The position numbers and the translations under genes were made by a program. Shown here one piece after another: positions 27,936 through 38,594 of a stretch of 64,000 nt of DNA. Origin of the DNA: Paludibacter sp. (GTDB lineage Bacteria; Bacteroidota; Bacteroidia; Bacteroidales; Paludibacteraceae); assembly GCA_017882285.1 (NCBI GenBank), contig JADGPS010000003.1, positions 1-64,000 on the forward strand, written 5' to 3'. The notes under the pieces were generated by a model. That model worked only from the letters and a program-made list of their open reading frames with translations, did no database searches and was not told the DNA's origin. Within the stretch, counting starts at the first letter, position 1, and every line of letters starts with the position of its first letter.

Positions 27936-28952
27936 TTAAAATAATGTTCCCGTTTCTCCCAATCGTACTTTTCCTAAATGTTTATATGCCAATTCTGTTG
28001 CTTCGCGTCCCCGAGGTGTGCGTTTCATAAATCCTTCTTTAATCAGGAAAGGTTCGTACACTTCTTCCAACGTTCCGGCATCTTCGCCTAAAGCTGTCGC
28101 AATGGTGGTTAAACCAACCGGTCCACCACTGAATTTATCGATAATGGTGGTCAGAATTTTATTGTCAATTTCGTCCAAACCGTATTTGTCAATGTTCAGA
28201 GCTTCAAGTGCGTAACAGGCAATCTCCATATCAATGCTGCCGTTACCTTTGACTTGGGCAAAATCGCGCACACGGCGAAGTAAAGCATTGGCAATACGTG
28301 GCGTACCACGACTGCGACGACCAATTTCCAACGCTGCCTGATCGTCAATTTTCACATTGAGCAATCGTGCCGACCGTTTGATAATGCCGGTAATTACTTC
28401 AATATCATAATATTCAAAATGGCAATTAATCCCAAAGCGAGCACGCAACGGCGAAGTCAGCAACCCGCTACGGGTTGTTGCACCAATCAAGGTAAACGGA
28501 TTCAAATCCAACTGAATGGAACGCGCACTCGGTCCTTTATCTATCATGATATCAATGCGATAATCTTCCATGGCGGAATACAAATATTCTTCCACAATCG
28601 GACTCAGGCGGTGAATTTCGTCGATAAAAAGTACATCATTCGGTTCGAGACTGGTCAGCAAACCTGCCAGATCGCCCGGTTTATCGAGCACCGGACCGGA
28701 TGTAATTTTAAAACCCACGTTCAGTTCGTTGGCAATAATGCTGGAAAGCGTGGTTTTGCCCAGTCCGGGAGGTCCGTGCAGCAGCACGTGATCGAGCGAT
28801 TCGGTGCGCATACGAGCCGCCTGCACAAAGATTTTCAGATTCTCGATAATTTTATTTTGTCCGTTAAAATCCGAAAAAGTCAGTGGACGCAAAGCGTTCT
28901 CGAACTCCTTTTCGCCCTTTTGGTTGTTTCGTATGTCGAAATTTTCTTCCAT
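27936..28952 (-). CDS. ruvB: Holliday junction helicase RuvB
   Basis: [65 protein letters not shown]. Confidence 0.98.
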   Translation of the reverse strand: MEENFDIRNNQKGEKEFENALRPLTFSDFNGQNKIIENLKIFVQAARMRTESLDHVLLHGPPGLGKTTLSSIIANELNVGFKITSGPVLDKPGDLAGLLTSLEPNDVLFIDEIHRLSPIVEEYLYSAMEDYRIDIMIDKGPSARSIQLDLNPFTLIGATTRSGLLTSPLRARFGINCHFEYYDIEVITGIIKRSARLLNVKIDDQAALEIGRRSRGTPRIANALLRRVRDFAQVKGNGSIDMEIACYALEALNIDKYGLDEIDNKILTTIIDKFSGGPVGLTTIATALGEDAGTLEEVYEPFLIKEGFMKRTPRGREATELAYKHLGKVRLGETGTLF

Positions 28953-29024
28953 ATATTTTAATTAAGAGTTACAAGTTACGAGATCAAATACAAAACTTGT
29001 AACTCGTAACTTCTTTTCTTGTAA

Positions 29025-29930
29025 CTATTTTGTCAATTCCTTGAACACTTCCTCCATGCTTCTTTCAATCCTGTTGATTGTCAGAATTTTATTATTTGTT
29101 TTTACGGCAAAATCAAAAACAGCTGATCGAATATCGGATGTTGAAATTATCGTAAAATGCTTTTCATTCAGCCTGTATACTGCCGAAACTTCGTTGATTT
29201 TTTCAAGTTCTTTCTGTGAAATTTCATTGGAAAATTCAACTTCGAAATGAAAACTATTTTCGTCAAATGCTCTGATTTTCGATAAATCGGAATAATCTGC
29301 CACAATTTCACCTTTATTGATAATGATTACCCGGGTGCATATTGCTTTGATTTCCTGCATAATATGCGTACTGAGCAACACCGTTTTATCTTTTCCTATT
29401 TCCCTAATCAGACTTCGGATTTCTTCCAATTGGTTGGGGTCAAGACCCGTTGTCGGTTCATCCAAAATCAGCACTTTTGGATTCGGTATTAAAGCTTGTG
29501 CCAATCCTACTCGTTGTCTATATCCTTTCGACAGTTGACCGATTTTTTTATGAAACTCAGGACGTAAACCCACTTTATCAATTAATTCGTTTACACGCAG
29601 CTCTTTTTCTTTTCCCAATTTATATGTTTCTGCCACGAAAAGCAAATATTCTTTCACGTACATGTCGGTATATTGCGGATTTTGTTCCGGCAAATAACCT
29701 ACCAACTCGCTTGTTTTCAGTTGATTATCTTTTACTTCCAATCCACAAATCTTTGCCGAACCGGTTTGGTAACCCAACGAACCGGCCAAAATCTTCATCG
29801 TCGTAGTTTTTCCGGCTCCATTTGGTCCCAAGAAACCAACCACTTCACCTTCACCAATTTCAAAATTGATGTTGTTGAGCACTGTTTGTTCGCCGTACTT
29901 TTTTGAAAGACTGGATATGCTGATTGACAC
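29025..29930 (-). CDS. gldA: Gliding-motility-type ABC transporter ATP-binding protein
   Basis: MSISISSLSKKYGEQTVLNNINFEI..GPNGAGKTTTMKILAG..LPEQNPQY. Confidence 0.85.
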   Translation of the reverse strand: MSISISSLSKKYGEQTVLNNINFEIGEGEVVGFLGPNGAGKTTTMKILAGSLGYQTGSAKICGLEVKDNQLKTSELVGYLPEQNPQYTDMYVKEYLLFVAETYKLGKEKELRVNELIDKVGLRPEFHKKIGQLSKGYRQRVGLAQALIPNPKVLILDEPTTGLDPNQLEEIRSLIREIGKDKTVLLSTHIMQEIKAICTRVIIINKGEIVADYSDLSKIRAFDENSFHFEVEFSNEISQKELEKINEVSAVYRLNEKHFTIISTSDIRSAVFDFAVKTNNKILTINRIERSMEEVFKELTK

Positions 29931-30019
29931 CTTTTAATTTACAATTTTCAGATTTACAATTTACAATTGCAAAAGTACTAAATCTGTATGGGAATGGAAA
30001 ATAAATCGGATTTGTTGTT

Positions 30020-30688
30020 CTATTTTCTGAAAATTGCTACAATGACTGAAAGCAAAATATACCAACCAATTAGCAATGCAAACGCATTTAATTGGAAAAT
30101 TGCCAGTATTATAGCACAGCCAAATAAAAATAGAAATTGAATTTGATTGTCTTTCCATGCCAGATTTTTGAATTTCAAGGAAAACATAGGAATTTCGGCA
30201 ACCAATAAATAGCTGAATAACAACGTAAAGACAACCAAAATCCATAAATTTGTTACAAGAAAATCGGAAAATGAAAACGCCAATCCTGCCCAGAAAATAG
30301 CATTCGCCGGAGTTGGCAGACCAATAAACGATGAGGTTTGACGCTCGTCGATATTGAATCTGGCTAATCGAAGTCCTGAAAAAACCGGAATCAGAAAGGC
30401 CAGATAGGGTAACCATTCGTTAATGCCAGTTTCATTCAACAATGAAAACACGATAGCACCCGGTGCCATCCCAAAACTTATCACGTCAGCCAATGAATCC
30501 AATTCTTTACCCATTGGCGAATAAGCTTTCAACATTCTGGCAGCAAAACCATCCAGAAAATCGAAAACGGCTGCAATTAAAATGGCTATAAAAGCCCCTT
30601 GATAATTGCCATTGAAAGCCAGAAAAACCGCTACACAACCTGAAAACAGATTGAGACTGGTAATGAAGTTGGGAATATGTTTTTTCAT
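30020..30688 (-). CDS. pssA: CDP-diacylglycerol-serine O-phosphatidyltransferase
   Basis: ITSLNLFSGCVAVFLA..FDFLDGFAARMLKAYSPMGKELDSLADVISFGMAPG. Confidence 0.95.
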   Translation of the reverse strand: MKKHIPNFITSLNLFSGCVAVFLAFNGNYQGAFIAILIAAVFDFLDGFAARMLKAYSPMGKELDSLADVISFGMAPGAIVFSLLNETGINEWLPYLAFLIPVFSGLRLARFNIDERQTSSFIGLPTPANAIFWAGLAFSFSDFLVTNLWILVVFTLLFSYLLVAEIPMFSLKFKNLAWKDNQIQFLFLFGCAIILAIFQLNAFALLIGWYILLSVIVAIFRK

Positions 30689-30777
30689 AAGTACAAATTT
30701 TGCGAATTAAAACGAATTAAACAAATTTCAATCAATAACAATTAATAACGCCGAAGGCAAATATCTACGAATAACTT

Positions 30778-31230
30778 TTATTCTTTATTTTTTGAATCAA
30801 TCCAAATCGTTACCGGTCCATCATTAACCAGAGCCACTTTCATGTCTGCTGCAAAAGTACCGGTTTTTACTTCTTTGCCAAGTTTCAGACTCAGTTCTGA
30901 GCAAAAATGCTCATACAGCTGAATGGCAATTTCATGTTTTGCGGCTTTAATATACGATGGCCGGTTTCCTTTTTTTATCATGGCGTGAAGGGTAAACTGG
31001 CTAACAACCAGAATTTCACCATCAACATCCACCACCGAACGATTCATTATACCATTTTCGTCATCAAAAATTCGCAAACCGGTGACTTTTCCGGCGAGCC
31101 AGTCGCTGTCCTCTGTTGTGTCGGCTTCTGTAATTCCCAGCAATACTAACAATCCCACTGAAATGCTCGACTTGATTTGACTGTCAATTTCTACCGAAGC
31201 TTTGTTTACCCGTTGAATTAAAATGCGCAT
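30778..31230 (-). CDS. dtd: D-aminoacyl-tRNA deacylase
   Basis: MRILIQRVNKASVEID..VVSQFTLHA..KGNRPSYIKAA..VKTGTFAADMKVALVNDGPVTIWID. Confidence 0.96.
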   Translation of the reverse strand: MRILIQRVNKASVEIDSQIKSSISVGLLVLLGITEADTTEDSDWLAGKVTGLRIFDDENGIMNRSVVDVDGEILVVSQFTLHAMIKKGNRPSYIKAAKHEIAIQLYEHFCSELSLKLGKEVKTGTFAADMKVALVNDGPVTIWIDSKNKE

Positions 31231-31551
31231 TCTTTGTTCAATAAATCTGTTTTCAAGCGACAAAATTACAAAAAAATGTTGATAGTCAATTTGGTTGATT
31301 TTTTTGATTGAAAGTTACTCTCAAAAAGCCCTATGAAAGGTGTTTTATGAAAACGTAAAATCTGAACAAATCATTCAAAAATCATATCAAAAATTCCTCA
31401 TAAAAAATCAATTTTTCCCCTTCAAACTCAAAAAAATACGGCAATTTTGTATTTGACAAAGAAGTTTAGCTCTAAAGTAATTAAATTTTAAATTTCTGAG
31501 CTAATTATTTGTAAATCAATTTGTATATTTGTATCATAAAAACAACTGAAA

Positions 31552-32727
31552 ATGTCCAAATTAAAATTTAAAGCATCAATAATCGGTTTTATTTTGCTGA
31601 TACCGATGGTAGTTTTGGACGGAAAACCCTATTCAATTTGGATGGCCGATTCCGAAATGAAGCGGAATCCCGAAAGTTGGATGATTGATTTTTCCAAAAA
31701 GCTGAAATGGGATTATTGCAACGGTCTTGAACTTCAGTCCATTTATCAGGTTTGGAAAAAGACGGCAGATCCCAAGTATTTTAATTATGTGAAAAGTTAT
31801 GCTGATACAATTATTAATGAAAATGGCAATATCACAGGATATAAACCTGATGATTTAAGTCTTGACAAGCTGAATTCCGGAAAGATTTTATTTGATCTTT
31901 ATGCCAAATCGAAAGAAGAAAAGCTGAAAAAAGCAATTGATTTACTTCGAAATCAAATTAAAAATCAACCTCGCACGAGCGATGGCGGTTTCTGGCACAA
32001 AAAGATTTATCCAAATCAAATGTGGTTGGACGGACTTTACATGGCTTCGCCTTTTTTAGCTGAATATGCCTATCGCTTTGGTGATAAAGAATTGTACGAC
32101 GAAGTTGCCAATCAGATTCTGACTGTTGCAAAACATACATTCGACTCCAAAACCGGACTTTATTATCACGGTTGGGACGAAAGTAAGCTGCAAAAATGGT
32201 CGAATCCACAAACCGGACTTTCGCCCAATTTTTGGTCACGAAGCATGGGTTGGTACATGATGGCCATGGTGGATGTGCTTGATTTTCTACCGAAAAATCA
32301 TCCTAAACGTCCTGAAATTATCAAAATTCTGACCAATTTAAGCCAATCGCTCTACAACTACCGTGATCCGAAAACCGGCATGTGGTTTCAGGTTACCGAC
32401 AAAATGAACGAAACGGGAAATTACGTTGAATCGTCCGGCTCGGCGATGTTTATTTACACGTGGGTGAAAGGTGCTCAAAAGGGTTATTTGTCCAAAGAAT
32501 TTCTCGAAAAAGGAAACAAAGCGTACGATCAGTTCGTAAAACAATTTATAAAAGAAAATCCGGATGGAACTATTTCTGTTACAGATGTTTGCTCCGTTGC
32601 CGGATTGGGTGGCGAACCACGTTACCGCGACGGAAGTTACCAATATTATATTTCAGAACCAAAACGAGATAATGACCCGAAAGCGGTTTCTCCATTTATC
32701 ATGGTTAGTGTTTTGTTGAAAAAATAA
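31552..32727 (+). CDS. Glycoside hydrolase family 105 (unsaturated rhamnogalacturonyl hydrolase)
   Basis: GGFWHKKIYPNQMWLDGLYMASPFLAEYA; NFWSRSMGWYMMAMVDVLDFLP. Confidence 0.93.
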   Translation: MSKLKFKASIIGFILLIPMVVLDGKPYSIWMADSEMKRNPESWMIDFSKKLKWDYCNGLELQSIYQVWKKTADPKYFNYVKSYADTIINENGNITGYKPDDLSLDKLNSGKILFDLYAKSKEEKLKKAIDLLRNQIKNQPRTSDGGFWHKKIYPNQMWLDGLYMASPFLAEYAYRFGDKELYDEVANQILTVAKHTFDSKTGLYYHGWDESKLQKWSNPQTGLSPNFWSRSMGWYMMAMVDVLDFLPKNHPKRPEIIKILTNLSQSLYNYRDPKTGMWFQVTDKMNETGNYVESSGSAMFIYTWVKGAQKGYLSKEFLEKGNKAYDQFVKQFIKENPDGTISVTDVCSVAGLGGEPRYRDGSYQYYISEPKRDNDPKAVSPFIMVSVLLKK

Positions 32728-32735
32728 AAAATCCA

Positions 32736-33680
32736 ATGAAAAAATTAGTATTATTCTATTTCTCCCTGATTAGCTTAGGAGCTTATTCCCAGCAACATTA
32801 CGATATCGTTGTCGGCCGAAACGGAACCGGGAATTTCCGGAATATCCAGCAGGCCATTGATTCTGTACGGGCTTTTAATCCTGCCGGTACGGTTACCATT
32901 TTTATCAAAAAAGGCTTTTACAAGGAGAAACTCGAGATTCCAACGCATGTATGTAATGTCCAGTTGATTGGTGAAGACCGTGACAAGACTATTATCAACT
33001 GGGACGATCATGCCAAAATCAATAAAATGGGAACTTTTAAAACCTACACATTTAAAATTTGTGGGAATGATGTCCGTCTTGAAAATCTGACTGTTGAAAA
33101 TTCTGCCGCACAAATGGGGCAAGCCGTTGCACTTCACGTGGAAGGCGACCGCGCCGTTTTTGTAAACTGCCGGTTTTTGGGAAATCAGGATACCATTTAC
33201 ACCGGACGCGAAAATACGCGCCAGTATTTCCTGAATTGCTACATCGAAGGAACAACCGATTTTATTTTCGGTCCGTCAACCGTTTGGTTTGAAGGTTGTT
33301 CGATTTTCTGCAAACGAAACTCGTATATTACCGCCGCCAGTACGCCGCAAAACATCAAATACGGCTATATTTTGAATAATTGTAAAATAATGCTTGCCGA
33401 CAGCGTGACGGAAGAATATCTCGGTCGTTCGTGGCGGTCGTATGCCATGACTTTGTACATGAATTGCCAACTTCCAAAAGGAATCCGGCCTGTTGGTTGG
33501 GACAATTGGAGAAATGCTGAAAATGAAAAAACGGCGCGTTATATGGAATTCAATAACATTGGCGAAGGTGCTGATACTTCCGGCAGAACCTGGTCGAAAG
33601 TGCTGACTAAAAAAGAAGCGGCCGAATATACTGTAGAAAATGTGCTGAAAGGCTTTGATAACTGGAATCCAACAAAATAA
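32736..33680 (+). CDS. Pectinesterase (CE8)
   Basis: VVGRNGTGNFRNIQQAIDSV..NCRFLGNQDTIYTGREN..IEGTTDFIFGPSTVWFEGC. Confidence 0.95.
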   Translation: MKKLVLFYFSLISLGAYSQQHYDIVVGRNGTGNFRNIQQAIDSVRAFNPAGTVTIFIKKGFYKEKLEIPTHVCNVQLIGEDRDKTIINWDDHAKINKMGTFKTYTFKICGNDVRLENLTVENSAAQMGQAVALHVEGDRAVFVNCRFLGNQDTIYTGRENTRQYFLNCYIEGTTDFIFGPSTVWFEGCSIFCKRNSYITAASTPQNIKYGYILNNCKIMLADSVTEEYLGRSWRSYAMTLYMNCQLPKGIRPVGWDNWRNAENEKTARYMEFNNIGEGADTSGRTWSKVLTKKEAAEYTVENVLKGFDNWNPTK

Positions 33681-33714
33681 TTTACAATTTATTCATTTAC
33701 AATTTACTATTTTA

Positions 33715-34461
33715 ATGAAAACAAAGTGGTTAATTTTATTTTTACTTACTGTCAGTTTTACGCAAGCAAAAGTTCGAATCTTTACCATTGGTGATTCAAC
33801 CATGGCTGATTATGATACCATCAAATACAGTGGCGATAAGGAACAGCGCGGTTGGTGCCAGCTATTTCCCTTGTTTTTAAAAAGCGATGTGACGTTGAAA
33901 AATGCAGCCAAAAACGGTCGAAGTTCAAAATCATTTTACAAAGAAGTGTGGGTAAAACTGCGCAACGAACTGAAACCGGGCGATTATGTTTTCATCCAAT
34001 TCGGACATAATGACGAAAAGCAAAACGGACTGGATACCGACGAAAACGATTCAACCGCGCGCGGCACCAATCCATGGAGTCAATACCAAAAATACCTGAA
34101 ATTGTACGTGAATGAAGTTCGCGAGCGTGGAGCCATTCCGATTCTTTTCACACCGGTGGTGCGACGATATTTCAACGGTAATTCGTTGACTCAAAAAGCC
34201 CAACACAATTTATCGGAAATTGCCGGTGATTCAACGCTGGATTACGTTGCTTCGATGAAAAAAGTTGCAAAAGATTTAAAAGTTATGTTGATTGATATGA
34301 CGGCTTCCACCAAAAAACTCGTTGAAAGTTATGGGCCGGACAAAGCAAAAGCCGAACTGTATATTAAAGCCGATGACACGCATTTGAAAAATGAAGGTGC
34401 GTACCAGTTTGCTAAACTGGCGGCTAATGAGCTGAAAGAAAAGCATATCATATTCAAATAA
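33715..34461 (+). CDS. Rhamnogalacturonan acetylesterase-like SGNH hydrolase (CE12)
   Basis: RIFTIGDSTMADYD..NAAKNGRSSKSF..VFIQFGHNDEK; DDTHLKNEGA. Confidence 0.92.
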   Translation: MKTKWLILFLLTVSFTQAKVRIFTIGDSTMADYDTIKYSGDKEQRGWCQLFPLFLKSDVTLKNAAKNGRSSKSFYKEVWVKLRNELKPGDYVFIQFGHNDEKQNGLDTDENDSTARGTNPWSQYQKYLKLYVNEVRERGAIPILFTPVVRRYFNGNSLTQKAQHNLSEIAGDSTLDYVASMKKVAKDLKVMLIDMTASTKKLVESYGPDKAKAELYIKADDTHLKNEGAYQFAKLAANELKEKHIIFK

Positions 34462-34493
34462 AACTAAAAATCACTCAGTTAACCTTAGAAAAA

Positions 34494-35840
34494 ATGGACA
34501 GACGTAAATTTATTTCAACTTCGGCTGTTGCGGCGGCGGGAGCTATTTTAAGTTCGGTTCCGGGAGTTGCCAAAGCAATGAGTACTACCGGCAATAAAGG
34601 ACCAAAAAAGAGAATTGCCCTGATTGGAACCGGTTCACGTGGCACTTCCATGTGGGGAATTGATGTTATTAAAGATTATAGCGATTACGTGGAATATGTC
34701 GGATTGTGCGACATAAATCCGGGACGAGTGGAAGCGGCAAAGAAATACATGGGCGCAACCTGCAAAACCTTCACCGATTTCGAAACCATGATGAAAGAGG
34801 TAAAACCTGATATTCTGATCGTTACGGTAATGGATTCCCTGCACGACAAATATATCATTCGCGGAATGGAATTGGGTTGTGATGTAATTTCTGAAAAACC
34901 AATGACCACCGACGAAGTGAAATGCCAGACCATCCTTGATGCACAAAAACGAACCGGTAAAAAACTGATTGTCACGTTTAATTACCGTTATTCACCTCAC
35001 CGTGCCAAAATTTGGGAACTAATACAAAAAGGCGAAATTGGTGAAATCACTTCCGTTGATTTTCACTGGTATCTCGACACCAGTCACGGAGCTGATTATT
35101 TCCGTCGCTGGCATCGCAAACGTGAATTCAGCGGCTCACTTTGGCTGCACAAAGCTTCACATCACTTCGATTTGCTGAACTGGTGGATTGATTCCGAACC
35201 GGAAGAAGTATTCGCTTACGGTAATCTCGATTTTTATGGTAAAAATGGAAAACAACGGGCTGTGAACTGCCGAAGTTGCAACCACAAAGATACCTGTGAT
35301 TTTTATTGGGATGTAAACAAAAACAGCTATTATAAAATGCTTTACACCGATAATGAGCAATACGACGGTTACCTGCGCGATGGTTGTGTATTCAAAGAAG
35401 ACATCGATATTTTCGACAAAATGGGTGCTTCCATTAAATATGCCAACGGCGTTCAGGTTTCGTATTCTTGCGTAACTTATGCACCGTATGAAGGTTATAG
35501 AATAGCTTTTAATGGCACAAAAGGAAAAATTGATGCTTGGATTGAAGAAAAAAATCCTGTGTACCAATCGGATTATGATGAAATAATGATTACCCATAAT
35601 TTCGGTAAACGTGATTTTGTTCGGGTTTTAAAAAGTGAAGGTCACGGTGGTGGTGACAAACTGCTTCACGATCATATTTTTATAAATAACCACGAAGATC
35701 CGTTTCGTCAGTCAGCCGGAATTCGCGATGGTGCTTTTGCTATTCTGATTGGAATTGCCGCACGCAAAAGTTGTGATTCCGGGAAACCGATAAAAATTGC
35801 CGATTTGACAGATTTGAAACCAATGGCTAAAAAAGCTTGA
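34494..35840 (+). CDS. Gfo/Idh/MocA family oxidoreductase with Tat-like leader
   Basis: MDRRKFISTSAVAAAGA; RIALIGTGSRGTSMWG..SEKPMTTDEVKCQTILDAQKRTGKKLIVTFNYRY. Confidence 0.93.
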   Translation: MDRRKFISTSAVAAAGAILSSVPGVAKAMSTTGNKGPKKRIALIGTGSRGTSMWGIDVIKDYSDYVEYVGLCDINPGRVEAAKKYMGATCKTFTDFETMMKEVKPDILIVTVMDSLHDKYIIRGMELGCDVISEKPMTTDEVKCQTILDAQKRTGKKLIVTFNYRYSPHRAKIWELIQKGEIGEITSVDFHWYLDTSHGADYFRRWHRKREFSGSLWLHKASHHFDLLNWWIDSEPEEVFAYGNLDFYGKNGKQRAVNCRSCNHKDTCDFYWDVNKNSYYKMLYTDNEQYDGYLRDGCVFKEDIDIFDKMGASIKYANGVQVSYSCVTYAPYEGYRIAFNGTKGKIDAWIEEKNPVYQSDYDEIMITHNFGKRDFVRVLKSEGHGGGDKLLHDHIFINNHEDPFRQSAGIRDGAFAILIGIAARKSCDSGKPIKIADLTDLKPMAKKA

Positions 35841-35844
35841 GAAT

Positions 35845-37515
35845 ATGATTAAAAAATTTAGTTTGTTTCTTCTTATTTTTTCTTTTTCAGTAAGTTACAA
35901 CTTATTGAGCGCACAATCAGTTTCAAAAGTATGGGTTTCGGATTTGGGAAACGGAACATATAAAAATCCGGTTTTGTATGCCGATTATTCCGATCCGGAT
36001 GTATGCCGTGTTGGGAATGATTATTACATGGTGGCTTCGTCGTTTGGAAATATTCCCGGACTTCCCATTCTTCATTCCAACGATTTGGTAAACTGGACGA
36101 TCATCGGTCATGCCCTTCTGAAAATGACGCCCGAAGAACGCTTCAACTCACTTCAACACGGTAACGGCGTTTGGGCACCGAGCATTCGGTTTCATAACAA
36201 TGAATTTTATATTTATTTCGGCGATCCCGATGCCGGAATTTACATGACTAAAACCACCGATCCTGCCGGAGTTTGGTCGCTTTTGACACTGGTAAAAGAA
36301 GGCAAAGGATTGATTGATTCCTGTCCGTTTTGGGATGAAGACGGAAAAGCATACTTGGTTCACGGATTTGCCGGAAGTCGTGCCGGAATGAAAAGCGTGC
36401 TCGGCATTTTTGAGATGACGGCTGACGGAACAAAAGCATTGACTGAAATTCGGCTGGTTTTTGATGGCCATCCTAATAATCCAACCGTCGAAGGTCCGAA
36501 ATTCTACAAGCGAAACGGATTTTATTATATTTTCTGTCCGGCAGGTGGCGTGAAACCCGGTTGGCAACTGGCTTTGCGTTCCAAAAACATTTTTGGACCG
36601 TATGAAGAAAAACGCGTGTTGGCACAAGGAAAATCCGAAGTAAACGGACCGCATCAGGGCGCATGGGTGGATACGCAGGACGGAAAAGAAGACTGGTTTC
36701 TTCATTTTCAGGATCTCTATACTTATGGACGCGTAGTACATTTGCAACCAATGAGTTGGATAAATGATTGGCCGGTTATTGGCATCGACAAAGATGGAAA
36801 TGGTTGTGGAACTCCGGTTTCTATCTTTAAGAAGCCAAATGTTGGGAAAACTTATCCGGTTGCAAGTCCTGCCGAAAGTGATGAGTTTGATGGACAGACA
36901 CTCGGACTTCAATGGCAGTGGCAAGCCAATAGCAATCCGTTGTGGTATTTCTGTGCAGGCGATAAAGGATATTTACGGCTTTTTGCCTGGCAATTGTTGG
37001 GTGAAGCAAAAAACCTGTGGAATGCACCGAACCTGTTGCTGCAAAAATTTCCGGCTCCCGATTTCGTTGCTACAACTAAAATGACTTTTTCGCCTTACAA
37101 AAAAGGTGAACGCGCCGGATTGGTGATTATGGGATTGGATTATGCCTCGTTGACCATTGAAAATGCTGAAAGCGGATTGACATTGAACCAGATTGAATGT
37201 GTGAATGCTGATAAAAGCACTCCTGAAAAAATAAATACTTCAATTTCGCTTTCGCAAAACACCGTTTTTCTTCGTGTAAAAGTCATTCAAAGCAAAGCGA
37301 TAAACAAAGACGGAATCAACGAACCGAAAGCCAATTGTTCTTTTAGTTACAGCATTGATGGCAATCTGTTTATTCCGATTGGCGAAAAATTTATTGCGCG
37401 TGAAGGACTTTGGATTGGAGCCAAAGTCGGACTTTTCTGTACCCGTCCGAAACCGTTGAACGATTCAGGATATGTTGATGTGGATTGGTTCCGGATTACG
37501 GCGGTAAATGAATAG
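35845..37515 (+). CDS. Glycoside hydrolase family 43
   Basis: YKNPVLYADYSDPDVCRVGNDYYMVASSFGNIPGLPILHSNDLVNWTIIGHAL; C-terminal beta-sandwich region. Confidence 0.95.
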   Translation: MIKKFSLFLLIFSFSVSYNLLSAQSVSKVWVSDLGNGTYKNPVLYADYSDPDVCRVGNDYYMVASSFGNIPGLPILHSNDLVNWTIIGHALLKMTPEERFNSLQHGNGVWAPSIRFHNNEFYIYFGDPDAGIYMTKTTDPAGVWSLLTLVKEGKGLIDSCPFWDEDGKAYLVHGFAGSRAGMKSVLGIFEMTADGTKALTEIRLVFDGHPNNPTVEGPKFYKRNGFYYIFCPAGGVKPGWQLALRSKNIFGPYEEKRVLAQGKSEVNGPHQGAWVDTQDGKEDWFLHFQDLYTYGRVVHLQPMSWINDWPVIGIDKDGNGCGTPVSIFKKPNVGKTYPVASPAESDEFDGQTLGLQWQWQANSNPLWYFCAGDKGYLRLFAWQLLGEAKNLWNAPNLLLQKFPAPDFVATTKMTFSPYKKGERAGLVIMGLDYASLTIENAESGLTLNQIECVNADKSTPEKINTSISLSQNTVFLRVKVIQSKAINKDGINEPKANCSFSYSIDGNLFIPIGEKFIAREGLWIGAKVGLFCTRPKPLNDSGYVDVDWFRITAVNE

Positions 37516-37543
37516 AAATTTTAAAAATCTAACTAAAACAGAG

Positions 37544-37615
37544 TAGTGCGTAGCAGAATCGAACTGCTATCTTCGGATTGAGGAACCGATCTCCTAACCA
37601 TTAGAGGAACGCACC
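37544..37615 (-). tRNA. tRNA, probably Glu(CTC), with atypical anticodon loop
   Basis: Cloverleaf on minus strand: GGTGCGT/ACGCACT acceptor, AGCAG-TTCGATT-CTGCT T arm; anticodon arm TCGGT-TCCTCAA-TCCGA. Confidence 0.75.
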
Positions 37616-37762
37616 GTACTATTAATTTGCACAAATTTTAAGTGAAAATTTATATCTTTTCTTTCAATAAATAAATCAGTGAATGCCCTTTTAGAATAGA
37701 TTAACTGACTACGAAAGCAAGCAACGATTCAAGGTTTGTTGAAGTGGATTGGTTTGGATCAA

Positions 37763-38062
37763 TTATCTATTTTGAGCAAAATAAAATCCGGCTGTTCCCA
37801 CCAATGGAAAGCAGAAAATGCCACCCAACAGATAATAGATGGGAACCTGTCTGAAGACCAGCATGATTTGTTCTATCAGACCTGAATAGATTCCCAGATA
37901 GATGGAAATAGCCATTCCTATAGCGGCAAAAACCCATACAATCCAACTGCGGTCGGCTTGTTCGGGGAGTTTTCGCATGACGCGCCGGGTAAATCCGTTA
38001 TCCGCAATCTCTTTTTTGTTTTGGCTGAAAAAATCTTTCAGCAGTTTGTCAGTTGTTTCCAT
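37763..38062 (-). CDS. Small two-TM protein, possible anti-sigma partner (DUF5056-like)
   Basis: ORF overlaps the end of the sigma factor gene; N-term METTDKLLKDFFSQNKKEIADNGFTRRVMRKLP. Confidence 0.7.
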   Translation of the reverse strand: METTDKLLKDFFSQNKKEIADNGFTRRVMRKLPEQADRSWIVWVFAAIGMAISIYLGIYSGLIEQIMLVFRQVPIYYLLGGIFCFPLVGTAGFYFAQNR

Positions 38063-38594
38063 ATCCTGCTTTTGTTAAGTAAACACTTAATTTTTCTTTC
38101 CCTTTCAGAATGTAAGTTTTGACCGTTCCGAGAGGACAATTCATAATTTTGGCAATTTCTTGGTGCGTTTTATCTTCCATATAAAACAATAAAACCGCTG
38201 TTTGTTCTTCTTTTCGCAGCATTTTTAACGCTTTATAAATATCCATTTTCTCCGCCGAGAATTCATTGAGCGTATAATGTTGGCTGTCAATAACCTGTTC
38301 GTCAATATCTTCGTAATGTTTTTGTGCCCTTACCGAGTCGTAATAAACATTGTAAGCAATTCGGTAAAGCCATGTTGAAAAACCCGAAAGTCCCTTGAAG
38401 GCAGTTATGTTCAGGTAGGCTTTGATAAAGGTTTCCTGTGCCAGATCGTCGCTCAACGGACCATCGCCCACAGTCAGGTTCAGGAAGAACCGCCGTATGG
38501 GCGACTGGTATTTACAGGTTAGTTTATCGAATGCGCTTTTATCTCCGAGTAAAGCAACCCGTGTGACCCAGCGGATATCATCCGTGTTGCTCAT
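38049..38594 (-). CDS. ECF-type RNA polymerase sigma factor
   Basis: DDLAQETFIKAYLNITAFKGLSGFSTWLYRIAYNVYYD; HQEIAKIMNCPLGTVKTYILKGKEKL. Confidence 0.95.
   Translation of the reverse strand: MSNTDDIRWVTRVALLGDKSAFDKLTCKYQSPIRRFFLNLTVGDGPLSDDLAQETFIKAYLNITAFKGLSGFSTWLYRIAYNVYYDSVRAQKHYEDIDEQVIDSQHYTLNEFSAEKMDIYKALKMLRKEEQTAVLLFYMEDKTHQEIAKIMNCPLGTVKTYILKGKEKLSVYLTKAGYGNN

Noticed and set aside
28419-28961. 180-aa plus-strand ORF opposite ruvB
   Set aside because: Lies fully within well-conserved ruvB on the other strand; shadow ORF.
36148-36924. 258-aa minus-strand ORF opposite GH43 gene
   Set aside because: Antisense to a clear GH43 coding sequence; composition looks like reverse-strand translation of coding DNA and no family is recognisable.
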